A stretch of DNA of 26,422 nt from JAUSKF01 sp964355005 (GCA_964355005.1 CAYHBX010000004.1:1-26422); one strand, 5' to 3'. Shown: positions 1 through 7,313, counted from the stretch's first letter. The notes: generated by a model from the sequence alone, not told the origin. Program-made: numbers and translations.

Positions 1-196
1 AGGGGTCGAAGTCGATCGTCGGCGGACCGGACGTTCCGGTGCTGACCACCAGCTCCCCAATCTTCTTTCGAAGTTCGGAGTCGGTCTCGATGCGCCGGGC
101 GTCCTCGTCGGACCCGCCGGCATCCTGCACGGACTGCACCAGCGCCTTGAAAATTCGCGCGCCGATGTCGAAAGACGAAATGAGCTCGCTCTTCAT
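1..196 (-). CDS. Unknown protein, 5' part only (runs off the left edge)
   Basis: The minus-strand frame opens at ATG 194-196 behind a strong AAGGAG site seven bases upstream and stays open for 65 codons to the window edge. The protein begins MKSELISSFDIGARIFK and continues with a charged, probably helical stretch (DEDARRIETDSELRKKIGEL) and then a small-residue turn with GTSGPP. I recognise no family and see no signal peptide or membrane segment. A promoter lies about 80 bases upstream. Its GC-rich codons, strong ribosome binding site and own promoter match the accessory genes at 22.1-23.2 kb rather than the housekeeping genes next to it. The real length is unknown. Confidence 0.7.
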   Translation of the reverse strand, partial: MKSELISSFDIGARIFKALVQSVQDAGGSDEDARRIETDSELRKKIGELVVSTGTSGPPTIDFDP

Positions 197-277
197 GATT
201 TACTCCTTGATTTTGGCCTACCAACTATCCGGCGACACGCCGAATCTAAGGCAGGACCGGTTATAAGTTCTTTTGAC

Positions 278-307
278 ATTTTAGCACACATAGCCCTATC
301 TTGTCAA
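278..307 (-). promoter_or_regulatory. Promoter of the left-edge gene
   Basis: On the minus strand TTGACA (302-307) and TAAAAT (278-283) are 18 bases apart. The predicted start of transcription is near 271, giving a leader of about 75 nt before the ATG at 196. A run of seven C and six G (309-321) sits directly upstream of the -35 box; it is a GC palindrome that could also help end the toxin transcript. Confidence 0.6.
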
Positions 308-336
308 GCCCCCCCGGGGGGTGCATTCAACTTTAA

Positions 337-579
337 TTAAAATCCCTTATAAGTTTTCTCGGAACGCCGGCCTATATAAAGAAGTACTATTTTTGAGTCC
401 TTGAATTGGTAAATAATTCTTATAGCGCCCATCCGCACTCTAAAAATATTGATACTTCCTTGTAATTTCTTTATATCCAAACCTTTAAAATGCCCGGAGC
501 TTAGCCGGGCAAATAGTTCTTCAATTTGCTTCTGCTCTTTGGCGCTTAGCTTTTTAATTGCTTTTTCGAACTTGTCCAT
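337..579 (-). CDS. RelE/ParE-superfamily toxin of a type II toxin-antitoxin pair
   Basis: An 80-residue basic protein with the RelE-like plan: N-terminal helices (MDKFEKAIKKLSAKEQKQI), then KGLDIKKLQGS, then strands FRVRMGAIRIIYQF and IVLLYIGRRSEKTY. The FRVR...YRIIY-like core and terminal IGRRSEKTY resemble RelE/mRNA-interferase toxins, whose products cleave mRNA at the ribosome; ParE relatives instead attack gyrase, and I cannot separate the two from sequence alone. Its start lies inside the upstream antitoxin gene (34-base overlap), the usual translational coupling of such operons. There is no Shine-Dalgarno site of its own. Length is near the short end for the family, but complete. Confidence 0.8.
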   Translation of the reverse strand: MDKFEKAIKKLSAKEQKQIEELFARLSSGHFKGLDIKKLQGSINIFRVRMGAIRIIYQFKDSKIVLLYIGRRSEKTYKGF

Positions 580-803
580 AAACGCATCTTGGCCATAACT
601 TCTTCTAAAGGCACCCCGCCTTTTTTGATCTTAGTGAAATCGATGACCGTCTCCCATTTCTCGTCTTCCTCATTAAGAGGTGCGATCTTAAACACGGGCT
701 TTGAACGCCTAACCACAATAAAAGAATCGCCTTTTTTTTCTACGGCCTTAATATAACTCTCGGTGTTCTCTCTTAACTCCCTCAACCCGATGATTTTATC
801 CAT
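546..803 (-). CDS. Phd/YefM-type antitoxin
   Basis: This 85-residue protein starts MDKIIGLRELRENTESYI, the typical Phd/YefM N-terminal DNA-binding fold (a strand followed by an R-E-x-x-x-x-Y helix), followed by GDSFIVVRRSKPVFKI. Its acidic C-terminal half (LNEEDEKWETVIDF and beyond) would be the toxin-wrapping region. The gene is first in the operon and overlaps the RelE-like toxin gene by 34 bases. By family rule it neutralises the toxin and represses its own promoter. A perfect 10-bp inverted repeat lies directly against its start codon, over the -10 box, as an autorepression site should. The ATG appears to be at or within a base or so of the transcription start. Confidence 0.82.
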   Translation of the reverse strand: MDKIIGLRELRENTESYIKAVEKKGDSFIVVRRSKPVFKIAPLNEEDEKWETVIDFTKIKKGGVPLEEVMAKMRLWTSSKKQLKS

Positions 804-838
804 AATCTAAAGATACTCTTTAGATTATCTTTAGTCAA
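804..838 (-). promoter_or_regulatory. Antitoxin promoter with overlapping inverted-repeat operator
   Basis: On the minus strand TTGACT (833-838) and TATCTT (810-815) are 17 bases apart, with the antitoxin ATG only six bases past the -10 box, so the message is probably leaderless. Covering the -10 box is a perfect inverted repeat, AATCTAAAGA (804-813), three-base spacer, TCTTTAGATT (817-826), and a further half-site ATCTTTAG at 827-834. This is what an autoregulatory Phd-type operator would look like. Confidence 0.6.
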
Positions 839-910
839 AAGTTGTTATCCCTAGTACTACTAGACGCCGGTCGTTGTTTTAACAAGCTCCCTTATCCCAA
901 CCCTCCGCCC

Positions 911-1168
911 TCATATCTGTATGCTTCGCTTTAATCGTTTCCTAAGTTCGTAATAAGCAGTGTTAAATTTCTTGAGCTGGCCTTCGCGCATAATTGCAAC
1001 GTGCTGATCCAAGTAGGATTCGTAGTATATCAACTTCCAGGGTCTTCGATATTTCGTAGAGCGCGAAAGGCCATTTTGATGCTCCTTAAACCTATTTCTT
1101 AAATCAACAGTTTGGCCAATATACAATTTCTTATCCTTTTGACTCTGTAAAACATAAACATAATACAT
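911..1168 (-). CDS. Single-domain GIY-YIG family protein
   Basis: The 85-residue protein opens MYYVYVLQSQKDKKLYIGQT: YVYVL supplies the GIY half and LYIGQT the YIG half of the motif. It continues with the usual DLRNRFKEHQNG (the conserved Arg and His-containing helix) and a RRPWKLIYYESY strand, then the late helix DQHVAIMREGQLKKF, whose Glu is the expected metal-binding residue. This is a stand-alone GIY-YIG domain of the YhbQ/UvrC-like type, widespread in this bacterial group and of unknown physiological role; nuclease activity is inferred from the fold. It starts six bases after the proS stop codon with no ribosome binding site, so it is probably co-transcribed with proS. Confidence 0.88.
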   Translation of the reverse strand: MYYVYVLQSQKDKKLYIGQTVDLRNRFKEHQNGLSRSTKYRRPWKLIYYESYLDQHVAIMREGQLKKFNTAYYELRKRLKRSIQI

Positions 1169-1174
1169 GGAGCA

Positions 1175-2386
1175 TCAAAACTTGCCACGAAGGAGGGCGG
1201 AAGGGCCAATGAGTTTTACCTTATCGGAATCCCGGCGCTTCAGTTCAATCTTCGCTCCGGTTTTTGGAGAAACCACGGCGCGCCAAGTAATACCCAGCAG
1301 ATCCGCATCGGCAAATTTCGCTCCGGCAGAAGTATCGCGATCATCATAAAGGACCTCCACCCCCTCCTTAACCAACTGCCTGTAAATTGCATCGGCAGAT
1401 TTATTGATGCCGAGCAAATGGATCTTGAACGGCGACACGGCTTCCGGCCAGATAATGCCGTTGGCGTCGTTATAAACTTCAACAATCGTACCCATCACAC
1501 GGGTCGGGCCGATACCATATGAACCCATTATTACTGGATGTTTCTCGCCTTTCTCATTGGTAAATTTCAAATCAAAAGCTTCCGAAAACCTCGTCCCCAA
1601 ACGAAAAACATTACCCACTTCTATCGCTTTTTCCTCTTTTACTTCCGCGTTGCACTTCGGACAAAGATTACCGCCGCGCACTAGGGCAATTTCTTTGTTC
1701 TGGCAAAAATCACACTTAACGCAATAAACGATCGTATCCTCCCCCACCGGAGTCGGCACTTGGAATTCGTGAGTGTATTCTTTCGTGAAAGCGCCGCCGG
1801 ACGCTTCGGTTAATTTCGCTTTCAAGCCAACCCGTTTAAAAATTTTGTGATAAGCCTTAATAACTTTTTGATAATACGCGTCCAGATCTTCCGCGGAAGC
1901 ATGGAAGCTGTAAAGGTCTTTCATTGAAAATTCTCGGCCACGAAGAATACCACTTTTCGCCCGAGGCTCGGCGCGGAATTTAGTCTGAATCTGGTATGCC
2001 GCGAACGGCAAATCTTTGTATGAATTGATAAAATGACTAGCTAATGAAGTAATGACTTCTTCGTGCGTCCAGCCCAAGCCGATATCTTCTCCGAAGGGAG
2101 ATTTAAACTCATAAGCCACGTCCGTGTGCCAACGCTTGGATTTTTCCCAATATTCTTTCGCCACCAACGCCTGCATCAGCAACTCCTGGCCGCCGATAGC
2201 GTTCATTTCTTCGCGGATGATCTGATTGATCTTATTCAGAACCCGATAACCGAGCGGCAAGTACGAAAAAACTCCGGCAGACATTTTCTGCACAAACCCG
2301 CCGCGCGTAAGCAAAATGGCGTTCTTCGCCTCCTCGTCCTTCGGCGGAGTTTTAGAAGTTTTGGTAAATAATTCGGATTGACGCAT
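1175..2386 (-). CDS. proS: Proline--tRNA ligase, short form without the editing insertion
   Basis: This enzyme charges tRNA-Pro with proline (class II synthetase). The catalytic core is clear: the GLGWTHEEV loop (TxE-type proline loop), motif 2 in TKFRAEPRAKSGILRGREFSMKDLYSF interrupted by no gap, and motif 3 in MGSYGIGPTRVMG. A Cys pair set, YCVKCDFC and LCPKC, lies before motif 3. The C-terminal anticodon-binding domain runs from about residue 315 (KIHLLGINKSAD, DDRDTSAGAKFADADLLG). At 403 residues it is about 170 shorter than the E. coli enzyme because the YbaK-like editing domain between motifs 2 and 3 is missing. There is no Shine-Dalgarno site; two hairpins precede the ATG. The GIY-YIG gene follows at once. 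Confidence 0.95.
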   Translation of the reverse strand: MRQSELFTKTSKTPPKDEEAKNAILLTRGGFVQKMSAGVFSYLPLGYRVLNKINQIIREEMNAIGGQELLMQALVAKEYWEKSKRWHTDVAYEFKSPFGEDIGLGWTHEEVITSLASHFINSYKDLPFAAYQIQTKFRAEPRAKSGILRGREFSMKDLYSFHASAEDLDAYYQKVIKAYHKIFKRVGLKAKLTEASGGAFTKEYTHEFQVPTPVGEDTIVYCVKCDFCQNKEIALVRGGNLCPKCNAEVKEEKAIEVGNVFRLGTRFSEAFDLKFTNEKGEKHPVIMGSYGIGPTRVMGTIVEVYNDANGIIWPEAVSPFKIHLLGINKSADAIYRQLVKEGVEVLYDDRDTSAGAKFADADLLGITWRAVVSPKTGAKIELKRRDSDKVKLIGPSALLRGKF

Positions 2387-2388
2387 TT

Positions 2389-2467
2389 GATTTTATGAGT
2401 GAAACGAATAAAATCACTTCTCAATATGGGCTGCTAAGATTTATACCTTGCAGTCTATATTGAGAAG
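2389..2467 (-). promoter_or_regulatory. Two-hairpin leader of proS
   Basis: Read on the minus strand, an 11-bp perfect stem CTTCTCAATAT / ATATTGAGAAG (arms at 2457-2467 and 2417-2427) encloses a second CTGC/GCAG helix. A second 8-bp perfect stem, GATTTTAT / ATAAAATC (2408-2415 and 2389-2396), ends two bases before the proS ATG. It carries no T-box sequence (no AGGGTGG). The position suggests control of proS translation or messenger stability, which is inference. Confidence 0.5.
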
Positions 2468-2500
2468 AACATTTGAATAATAACAAAAAATACAGCTATT

Positions 2501-2522
2501 AAAAAGCCCCGCCTTGGCGGGG
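2501..2522 (-). terminator. Terminator after the first secreted repeat-protein gene
   Basis: On the minus strand CCCCGCC, two-base loop AA, GGCGGGG followed by CTTTTT. It begins eight bases past the stop codon of the gene at 2530-3396 and separates it from proS. Confidence 0.85.
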
Positions 2523-2529
2523 TTGGAAT

Positions 2530-3396
2530 TCATTTCTTAAAAGTCGTAGTGATCACGTAACGGATAACGCCTTCCAGCTTGTCGGCGGTTGCTCCATGAA
2601 CCGCGATCTTCATCTCCTCGGTACTGCCATCGGCGTGGTTTTCCAACTTTCGCTCAACTACCCACTGACGCTCAACCTTTCCGTCCTTGCCGAGTAGCAT
2701 TTCACCCTTAACTTCCTGGCCGCGTTCGTCATAGTGCCGGTTGATCGTCCAACTCTTTTGGGGATCACCCTCACTGGACTCCTTGAGCGTTCCATCTTCG
2801 CGGTAAGAGCAAGTTTCCTTGCTGGTCACTTCACCGCAATACATCACCGTCTTGCTAAGCAATTTACCGCTCTTATCGCGTTCGTAGGCCGTTTTCAAGG
2901 ACTGCTCGCCGAACATTTTGGAATACTCCAGCATCTTCCCTGAAGCATCCAGCTTCCAAGTTTCCACGATGGGAGCGGATTCATCGCCCTCGGCTTGGGG
3001 TTCTTTAGAAACCACCGTTGTTCCCGATTCGTTGTAGCTGTATTCCCAGGAACGCGCGGGACCGGTCATCGGCTCGCCATTTCCGATCTTGTAAGTGTCT
3101 TTGGATGTCCGCTTTGCAACCCGGCCATCCTTATCAAATTCAGTCGTAAATTCCGTCTCGATAGTAAAGCCGCTATTTGTAAAAGTTTTGCCGGCCAATT
3201 CTCCGTCAACCCCATAACGTCGCGCGTCTTCTCCAACTTTCCTTTCTTCGCCAACTCCTTTATCCACGTCCATAACGTAAAGTTCCGTCTTCACTTCGGA
3301 CGAAGGAATTTTCTTGTCAAAAATGGAAAGATCCTGGGCGGCCACCGGAATGGCAACGACAAAGCAAAAAGCAAAAACAACAAACGCGCTACGCAT
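2530..3396 (-). CDS. Secreted beta-repeat protein (YD/YwqK-like), paralogue 1
   Basis: The start has a good AAGGAG site. Residues 1-20 are a signal peptide (MRSAFVVFAFCFVVAIPVAA, cleavage before QDL). The mature chain is built of short strand-turn-strand units of the pattern aromatic-x-aromatic, acidic residue, Gly, Lys/Glu: WEYSYNESGTTVVSK, YERDKSGKLLSKTVMY, CSYREDGTLKES, HYDERGQEVKGEM. They resemble the repeats of YD/RHS shells and the YwqK family but match neither exactly. The protein ends TTTFKK, with no membrane anchor. It has its own terminator and two downstream-like paralogues at 3596-4573 and 4695-5522. A surface or secreted binding role is possible but unproved. Confidence 0.8.
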   Translation of the reverse strand: MRSAFVVFAFCFVVAIPVAAQDLSIFDKKIPSSEVKTELYVMDVDKGVGEERKVGEDARRYGVDGELAGKTFTNSGFTIETEFTTEFDKDGRVAKRTSKDTYKIGNGEPMTGPARSWEYSYNESGTTVVSKEPQAEGDESAPIVETWKLDASGKMLEYSKMFGEQSLKTAYERDKSGKLLSKTVMYCGEVTSKETCSYREDGTLKESSEGDPQKSWTINRHYDERGQEVKGEMLLGKDGKVERQWVVERKLENHADGSTEEMKIAVHGATADKLEGVIRYVITTTFKK

Positions 3397-3459
3397 CGCA
3401 ATCTCCTTATCAAATGAACCGATTAGAACAATATCAATCTTTTCTCCAAAAGAAAACCC

Positions 3460-3481
3460 CTACTATGCCATGGCATAGTAG
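3460..3481. repeat. Perfect 22-bp palindrome with CTACTAT arms
   Basis: The outer arms CTACTAT / ATAGTAG enclose a GCCATGGC centre, preceded by AACCC. A second palindrome with the same outer arms and left flank but a different self-complementary centre lies at 26044-26065. It sits between the start of paralogue 1 and the terminator of paralogue 2. Confidence 0.7.
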
Positions 3482-3500
3482 ACTACCGAAATTACGGTCG

Positions 3501-3526
3501 AAAAAAATAGCCCCGGAAAGGGGCTA
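3501..3526 (-). terminator. Terminator after the second secreted repeat-protein gene
   Basis: On the minus strand TAGCCCC, loop TTTCC, GGGGCTA followed by seven T. It lies about 70 bases beyond the stop codon of the gene at 3596-4573. Confidence 0.85.
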
Positions 3527-3546
3527 CAAAGTTCGTGATTCGTATA

Positions 3547-3566
3547 CCTGCCTGCCGGCAGGCAGG
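3547..3566. repeat. 20-bp GC-rich palindrome of a dispersed CPR repeat type
   Basis: Both arms read CCTGCCTGCC. In one plus-strand frame it reads CLPAGR, a peptide I recall seeing scattered through predicted proteins of CPR genomes, so this is probably a copy of a repeated palindromic element. It lies in the 3' untranslated region of paralogue 2 and is absent from the matching region of paralogue 3. Confidence 0.65.
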
Positions 3567-3598
3567 TTCGCGCTTGATTCGTATATTCGTGAAGTCTA
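3567..3598 (-). repeat. Conserved stop-codon/3'UTR segment, copy 1
   Basis: The 32 bases covering the stop codon and 3' untranslated region of paralogue 2 match 4666-4697 after paralogue 3 except at two positions; the stop codons align as TAG and TAA. The duplication that made these genes therefore included, or the copies still conserve, this trailer. Confidence 0.75.
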
Positions 3599-4573
3599 CT
3601 TGTAGAACTCGTATTTATAAGTGACCGTCTCTCTCTGATGGGCAGTCTCGGTTTCCAGAAATGAACCGTCGCCCTTGTCTCGCCACTCTACCCGGTACAT
3701 CGTGGTAACAGTCTTTGTCCGCAGTTCAACTCCGTTGATCTTTTCGTAAGAATGCTTAAGCTCTTCCCGGCTGGCCAACATTCCGGAGGAGTAGTAGGCC
3801 TTAATCTCCACCAAGTCCCCTCGTTCGTCGTAGGTATTAATGAAATCAATGTCGCCGGAAGCTCCGATGAAAATTTCTTCCTTCAGCCATCCCTCAACGT
3901 CGTAATTCAACAGCTTCTCGCTAACTTTCGGGTTGATCGGTCGGAAAAACTTATCGTAATCCGATCGGGTAGTCACTACTTTTTTCAGCTTCCCATCCCA
4001 AGGCATACCAAAACATTCATAATACTGGTACTCGCTTCTCGATTCTCCTAACGGGCCGTAAAATACATTTTTAGAAAGTAGGCGGCCGTCTTTCCAGTGA
4101 TAAATCCACTCCGTGTAACAAAGTTCTTCGGTGTCGCCATCCAGACCACAATATCGCTCGGTTACCGTTGTATTAATTCCGGAATGATCATAGAGCTTTT
4201 TGGTTATCGTGGAAAAGCTTTCATAACAGGATTCCCAGCGTTCTCTGATCTGCCCCTGCTCATTATAAAAATTTTTGTACCGCCGTCCCACTCCGTATTT
4301 AGATGTATCCTTCGCGTCCCAATATACAAAGCTCGGGATTTGAAGAACCACGCGCCCTTTTTCATCAAATTCATATTTATCATCATGAAAAACCGGGCCA
4401 ATACCGGCCATTGGTGGCTCTAATCCTTGTTCCTCCGTAGTGCGAATGATTTGCCTGATCTTGGTCGGAGCAGGCGAAAAATTTTCATCCCCCTCAAAAT
4501 AAAGTGGGTCGTCTATGCCCGCGAAAACTCCGGATGACATCAACAGGAAAACGCCCGCGATCAGCTTTTTCAC
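3596..4573 (-). CDS. Secreted beta-repeat protein (YD/YwqK-like), paralogue 2
   Basis: I take the GTG at 4571-4573 as start because an AAAGGGGA site lies just upstream; this gives a signal peptide MKKLIAGVFLLMSSGVFA cut before GIDDP. The 325-residue product again consists of aromatic strand-turn units: YKNFYNEQGQIRERW, YHWKDGRLLSKNVFYG, NTYDERGDLVEIKAYY, and it ends in TYKYEFYK. It contains several Cys (ESCYES, RYCGL, ELCYTE, YYECFG), which could form disulphides if exported. It is the longest of the three paralogues and has its own terminator. A TTG start five codons upstream is possible but would put the ribosome site inside the gene. Function unknown. Confidence 0.78.
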   Translation of the reverse strand: MKKLIAGVFLLMSSGVFAGIDDPLYFEGDENFSPAPTKIRQIIRTTEEQGLEPPMAGIGPVFHDDKYEFDEKGRVVLQIPSFVYWDAKDTSKYGVGRRYKNFYNEQGQIRERWESCYESFSTITKKLYDHSGINTTVTERYCGLDGDTEELCYTEWIYHWKDGRLLSKNVFYGPLGESRSEYQYYECFGMPWDGKLKKVVTTRSDYDKFFRPINPKVSEKLLNYDVEGWLKEEIFIGASGDIDFINTYDERGDLVEIKAYYSSGMLASREELKHSYEKINGVELRTKTVTTMYRVEWRDKGDGSFLETETAHQRETVTYKYEFYK

Positions 4574-4624
4574 TTTTTCCCCTTTCAATCAGCTGGCCCG
4601 ATTATACGACTATTTTCTAAAAAT

Positions 4625-4645
4625 GAAAAGCCCCCGTCGGGGGCC
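4625..4645 (-). terminator. Terminator after the third secreted repeat-protein gene
   Basis: On the minus strand GCCCCCG, a one-base centre and CGGGGGC form a very tight stem followed by TTTTC. It stands about 50 bases beyond the stop codon at 4695. The short loop means the real hairpin probably opens by one or two pairs. Confidence 0.75.
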
Positions 4646-4665
4646 TTTGATTTGTTATTTGTATA

Positions 4666-4697
4666 TTCGCGCTTGATTCGTATATTAGTGAAGTTTA
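4666..4697 (-). repeat. Conserved stop-codon/3'UTR segment, copy 2
   Basis: Matches 3567-3598 with two differences over 32 bases, in register with the stop codons of the two paralogous genes. Confidence 0.75.
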
Positions 4698-5522
4698 ATC
4701 TGGCCAGAACTCGTAAGTGATCGCGCGCCGGCCACGCATCACCATGTCGCCGGAAACGGAAAAAACTTTCCAGGACTCTTCGGTAAGCCGACCGGCCTCG
4801 TCATACTTTTGTTCCATTGTGGACCACATCACCGCGTTCTTGCCGTTGGTAGAATAAGCCCATACCTCCATCGCCATTTCCTTGTCGTTATAAGTGGAAA
4901 TCATCTTTAATGTGCCGTCGCCGCGGTATTCCTTCTTAGAGACCAGCTTTCCAGTCTTCGCGTCCCGCTGAAATTCAGCGGTCTTATAAAGTTTATTCGC
5001 GAAAACATATTCCACCTTTTTCAGATTGCCATCAGCGCCGTAAGTATAGAACTCCTCGTCGGTCTTCAGGGGGTCGTCCTCGTAGCGCCAGATGATACTG
5101 CGGATCTTCCCGTCGCGATAGCTGTAAGTCTTTTTGGATTCCAGTTCGCCCAGCGGATTGCGGAACTCCTGGACTACCGTTTTTTTATTTTCCTCATAAG
5201 TGTAGGTCCAGACCTGCAGGACCTGCCCATGATCGTCCTCCGCGGTACGCTTCATCGGCCGGCCGGAATCATCAAAGTCGTGACTGAAATTCAGATGGCC
5301 GTCTTCTCCAAGGGGCGCAGTCGCGATATTGCCGTCGGGATCATAGGTGTTCCTGGAACTGGCAAACAAAGCTTCCTTTTCGGGGTCGTTAACATCCTGA
5401 AAATACCAATCGGTTTTCGCGCTCTTCAGCTTGCCTCCCACGGTCGGAAAAAGCGGATCATCTTCAGCGAACACCGGAATCGCGAAAGCAAAAAAACAGG
5501 CAAAAACGGCAAATCTATTCAT
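4695..5522 (-). CDS. Secreted beta-repeat protein (YD/YwqK-like), paralogue 3
   Basis: The ATG at 5520-5522 follows a GAGGAG site at the right distance; a TTG five codons upstream would place that site inside the frame. The signal peptide is MNRFAVFACFFAFAIPVFA, cut before EDDPLF. The 275-residue product carries strand-turn units WTYTYEENKKTVVQEF, KTYSYRDGKIRSIIW, EFYTYGADGNLKKVEY, and AEFQRDAKTGKLVSKKEY, the last close to the equivalent unit of paralogue 1. It ends RRAITYEFWPD, aligned with the YEFYK end of paralogue 2. It is the promoter-proximal member of the three on the minus strand and has its own terminator. Secreted; function unknown. Confidence 0.8.
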   Translation of the reverse strand: MNRFAVFACFFAFAIPVFAEDDPLFPTVGGKLKSAKTDWYFQDVNDPEKEALFASSRNTYDPDGNIATAPLGEDGHLNFSHDFDDSGRPMKRTAEDDHGQVLQVWTYTYEENKKTVVQEFRNPLGELESKKTYSYRDGKIRSIIWRYEDDPLKTDEEFYTYGADGNLKKVEYVFANKLYKTAEFQRDAKTGKLVSKKEYRGDGTLKMISTYNDKEMAMEVWAYSTNGKNAVMWSTMEQKYDEAGRLTEESWKVFSVSGDMVMRGRRAITYEFWPD

Positions 5523-5580
5523 CGTAGCTCTCCTCAATGAACCGATACCATTGTAATGCGGCGATCCAAAAATGTCTAAT

Positions 5581-5689
5581 AACGAATTACTGATTTCTAA
5601 TCAATGTCCCAATTCCCCAATCTCAAATTTCCACCAATTGATTCATTGGTTATTTATTAGAAATTAGATATTGAAAATTAGAAATTTAT
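5581..5689. repeat. Heptad-periodic AT-rich inverted repeat, copy 1
   Basis: One arm contains units such as GAATTAC, TGATTTC, TAATCAA. The other reads AAATTAG, ATATTGA, AAATTAG, AAATTTA, each seven bases long. The two arms are roughly complementary around a core containing CAATTGATTCATTGG. Related elements lie at 10141-10231 and 11567-11716. Confidence 0.6.
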
Positions 5690-6703
5690 TTAGAATAGTT
5701 TCCCCAGATCTCTAACCGTCACTACAATTATTAAAATGAGCAGAAGTAAAAATCCGGCTCCATTGACCGCCTTTTCAAAGTTCCGGTTCAAAGGCGAGCC
5801 CTTTATCTTTTCAATCAAAATGAATAGGAATCGTCCACCATCTAACGCCGGAAACGGAAAAATATTCAAAACCGCTAAATTCAACGAGATCATCGCCACT
5901 AACTGAACCAGGTAGATGAATCCGAAGGAGCCGGCTTCGGAAGCGACACCAAAAATACCGATTGGCCCGACCAAATCAACTAAGACGCGCCCCTGGGTGA
6001 CCAATCCCCAAACAAGATTAGCGAAAGCGGCAACAATTCCGCCGATGATCGTTAATGAGGTCTTGAATCCTTCAATAATGCTGGCCAGCAAAGACTGTCG
6101 TTCAATGCCGCCCTCCACGACTGCTACTCCCAAAGCTCCCTCACCGGAAATTCTGGGAATTGCCTTAAAGATCAAGGACTTCCCCGACCTGCGGACATCA
6201 ATCTTTATCTCCTTACCGCGATTGGCGTTAATATGATCGGTAAAGGCCTGCGCGGTATCAAAACCAATAATATGATCCTGCGCTAAGATCCCCACCGTCT
6301 CCGCCGGACTGCCGGGCAATACCTCCGCGATAACCACCACCTTAGGCGTGCCGATCGCGAAAATAACCGACATCAAGATCCAGCCCAGCAAAAAATTCAT
6401 CGCCACCCCGGCAACTATCACCGCCGATCTCTTCCATGCCGGTTGCGCGGAAAAACTGCGCGAACGGTCGGCCTCCGGCACTTCGTCCCATTGATTTTCT
6501 CCCTTCAGGCGGACGAATCCTCCGAATGGCAGAAGATTGACGCTATAAGTGGTCTCACCTTTTTTACGCGCGAAAAGCCGAGGCGGAAATCCAAATCCGA
6601 ATTCTTCTACCGGAATCCCGAACTTCCTGGCCGCCAAAAAATGCCCCAATTCATGAATGAGAATTAGAATTGAAATCCCAATAATTACAAAAAGTATGTC
6701 CAT
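5690..6703 (-). CDS. rseP: RseP-like site-2 protease (M50 family, membrane zinc protease)
   Basis: An intramembrane metalloprotease that cuts anti-sigma factors or remnant signal peptides. The zinc motif HELGH (H17, E18, H21) lies in the first membrane helix (FVIIGISILILIHELGHFLAA). Next come the conserved FGFGFPPRLFARKKGETTYSVNLLPFGGFVRLKGE segment cut here into its parts: FGFGFPPR, then NLLPFGGFV. A second membrane helix is AVIVAGVAMNFLLGWILM. One PDZ domain occupies about residues 120-195 (AEVLPGSPAETVGI, DHIIGFD). The LDG-type motif FPFPALDGGR is near residue 290, and a last helix (FLLLLILIIVVTV) ends the chain. At 337 residues it has one PDZ domain, unlike E. coli RseP with two. It follows frr. 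There is no Shine-Dalgarno site. Confidence 0.93.
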   Translation of the reverse strand: MDILFVIIGISILILIHELGHFLAARKFGIPVEEFGFGFPPRLFARKKGETTYSVNLLPFGGFVRLKGENQWDEVPEADRSRSFSAQPAWKRSAVIVAGVAMNFLLGWILMSVIFAIGTPKVVVIAEVLPGSPAETVGILAQDHIIGFDTAQAFTDHINANRGKEIKIDVRRSGKSLIFKAIPRISGEGALGVAVVEGGIERQSLLASIIEGFKTSLTIIGGIVAAFANLVWGLVTQGRVLVDLVGPIGIFGVASEAGSFGFIYLVQLVAMISLNLAVLNIFPFPALDGGRFLFILIEKIKGSPLNRNFEKAVNGAGFLLLLILIIVVTVRDLGKLF

Positions 6704-6758
6704 AAGTTTAGTTTATAAAGTACTTTATAACTTTATGAACCTTATAACTTGCCCCGGC

Positions 6759-7313
6759 CTATTCGCTGATTTCCTTAATCTTAGCAGATAGCGCGATCTC
6801 AATCTCGCCGTTGGCTTTATCAATGGCGTCCTGAACTTTTTCGCGGGATTTAAATTTTTGATCTTCAGTCAAAAGTTTTTCTTTGAAAGCCGACTCTATC
6901 TTCTTATTCGCGTCATCCCGCAAACCCCGGATCCTGATCTTGGATTGCTCGGTTAAATTTTTCACCAGCTTAGTTAGCTCGGTCCGGCGCTCGTCAGTCA
7001 AGGCCGGCAAATTGATGCGAATTAGATTGCCGTCATTGTTGGCAGTTAAGCCCATGCCGGAAGTTTCGATAGCCTTAACCACGGACGGCACAGATGCCGG
7101 GTCCCATAAGGAAATATCTATCTCCCGCGGAGGCACAACAGTAATTGAACCCAGCTGCTGAATGGTGAATTCCTGGTCCATATATTGAACTTTCAAATTG
7201 TCCACCAGCTTCGGCGATGGCCGGTTAGTTCGGATACCGGAAAGTTCCAGCTTTAAAGCATCAATCAGAGATTTTAGATTATTACTTAGGTCTTTTAAGA
7301 GTTGTTCGGTCAT
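6759..7313 (-). CDS. frr: Ribosome recycling factor
   Basis: Releases the 70S ribosome from mRNA after termination, with EF-G. The 184-residue length is standard. Signature stretches are ELSGIRTNRPSPKLVDNLKV at residues 23-42 (domain I helix, then PSP turn), ITVVPPREIDISLWDP in the small domain, NDGNLIRINLPALTDERR, and the long basic C-terminal helix ending KIKEISE. The start ATG lies directly after a structured leader (7314-7432) whose last bases CAAGGC abut the ATG; no proper Shine-Dalgarno site is present. In many bacteria frr follows pyrH and tsf; here it follows a small RNA and holB instead, and precedes rseP, another common neighbour. Confidence 0.96.
   Translation of the reverse strand: MTEQLLKDLSNNLKSLIDALKLELSGIRTNRPSPKLVDNLKVQYMDQEFTIQQLGSITVVPPREIDISLWDPASVPSVVKAIETSGMGLTANNDGNLIRINLPALTDERRTELTKLVKNLTEQSKIRIRGLRDDANKKIESAFKEKLLTEDQKFKSREKVQDAIDKANGEIEIALSAKIKEISE

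Noticed and set aside
2995..3417. 140-codon plus-strand frame
   Set aside because: Entirely antisense to the secreted repeat-protein gene, with no ribosome site; the opposite frame has a signal peptide and terminator.
3414..3605. 63-codon plus-strand frame containing CLPAGR
   Set aside because: It translates a terminator and two palindromes; the CLPAGR string only reflects the repeated palindrome.
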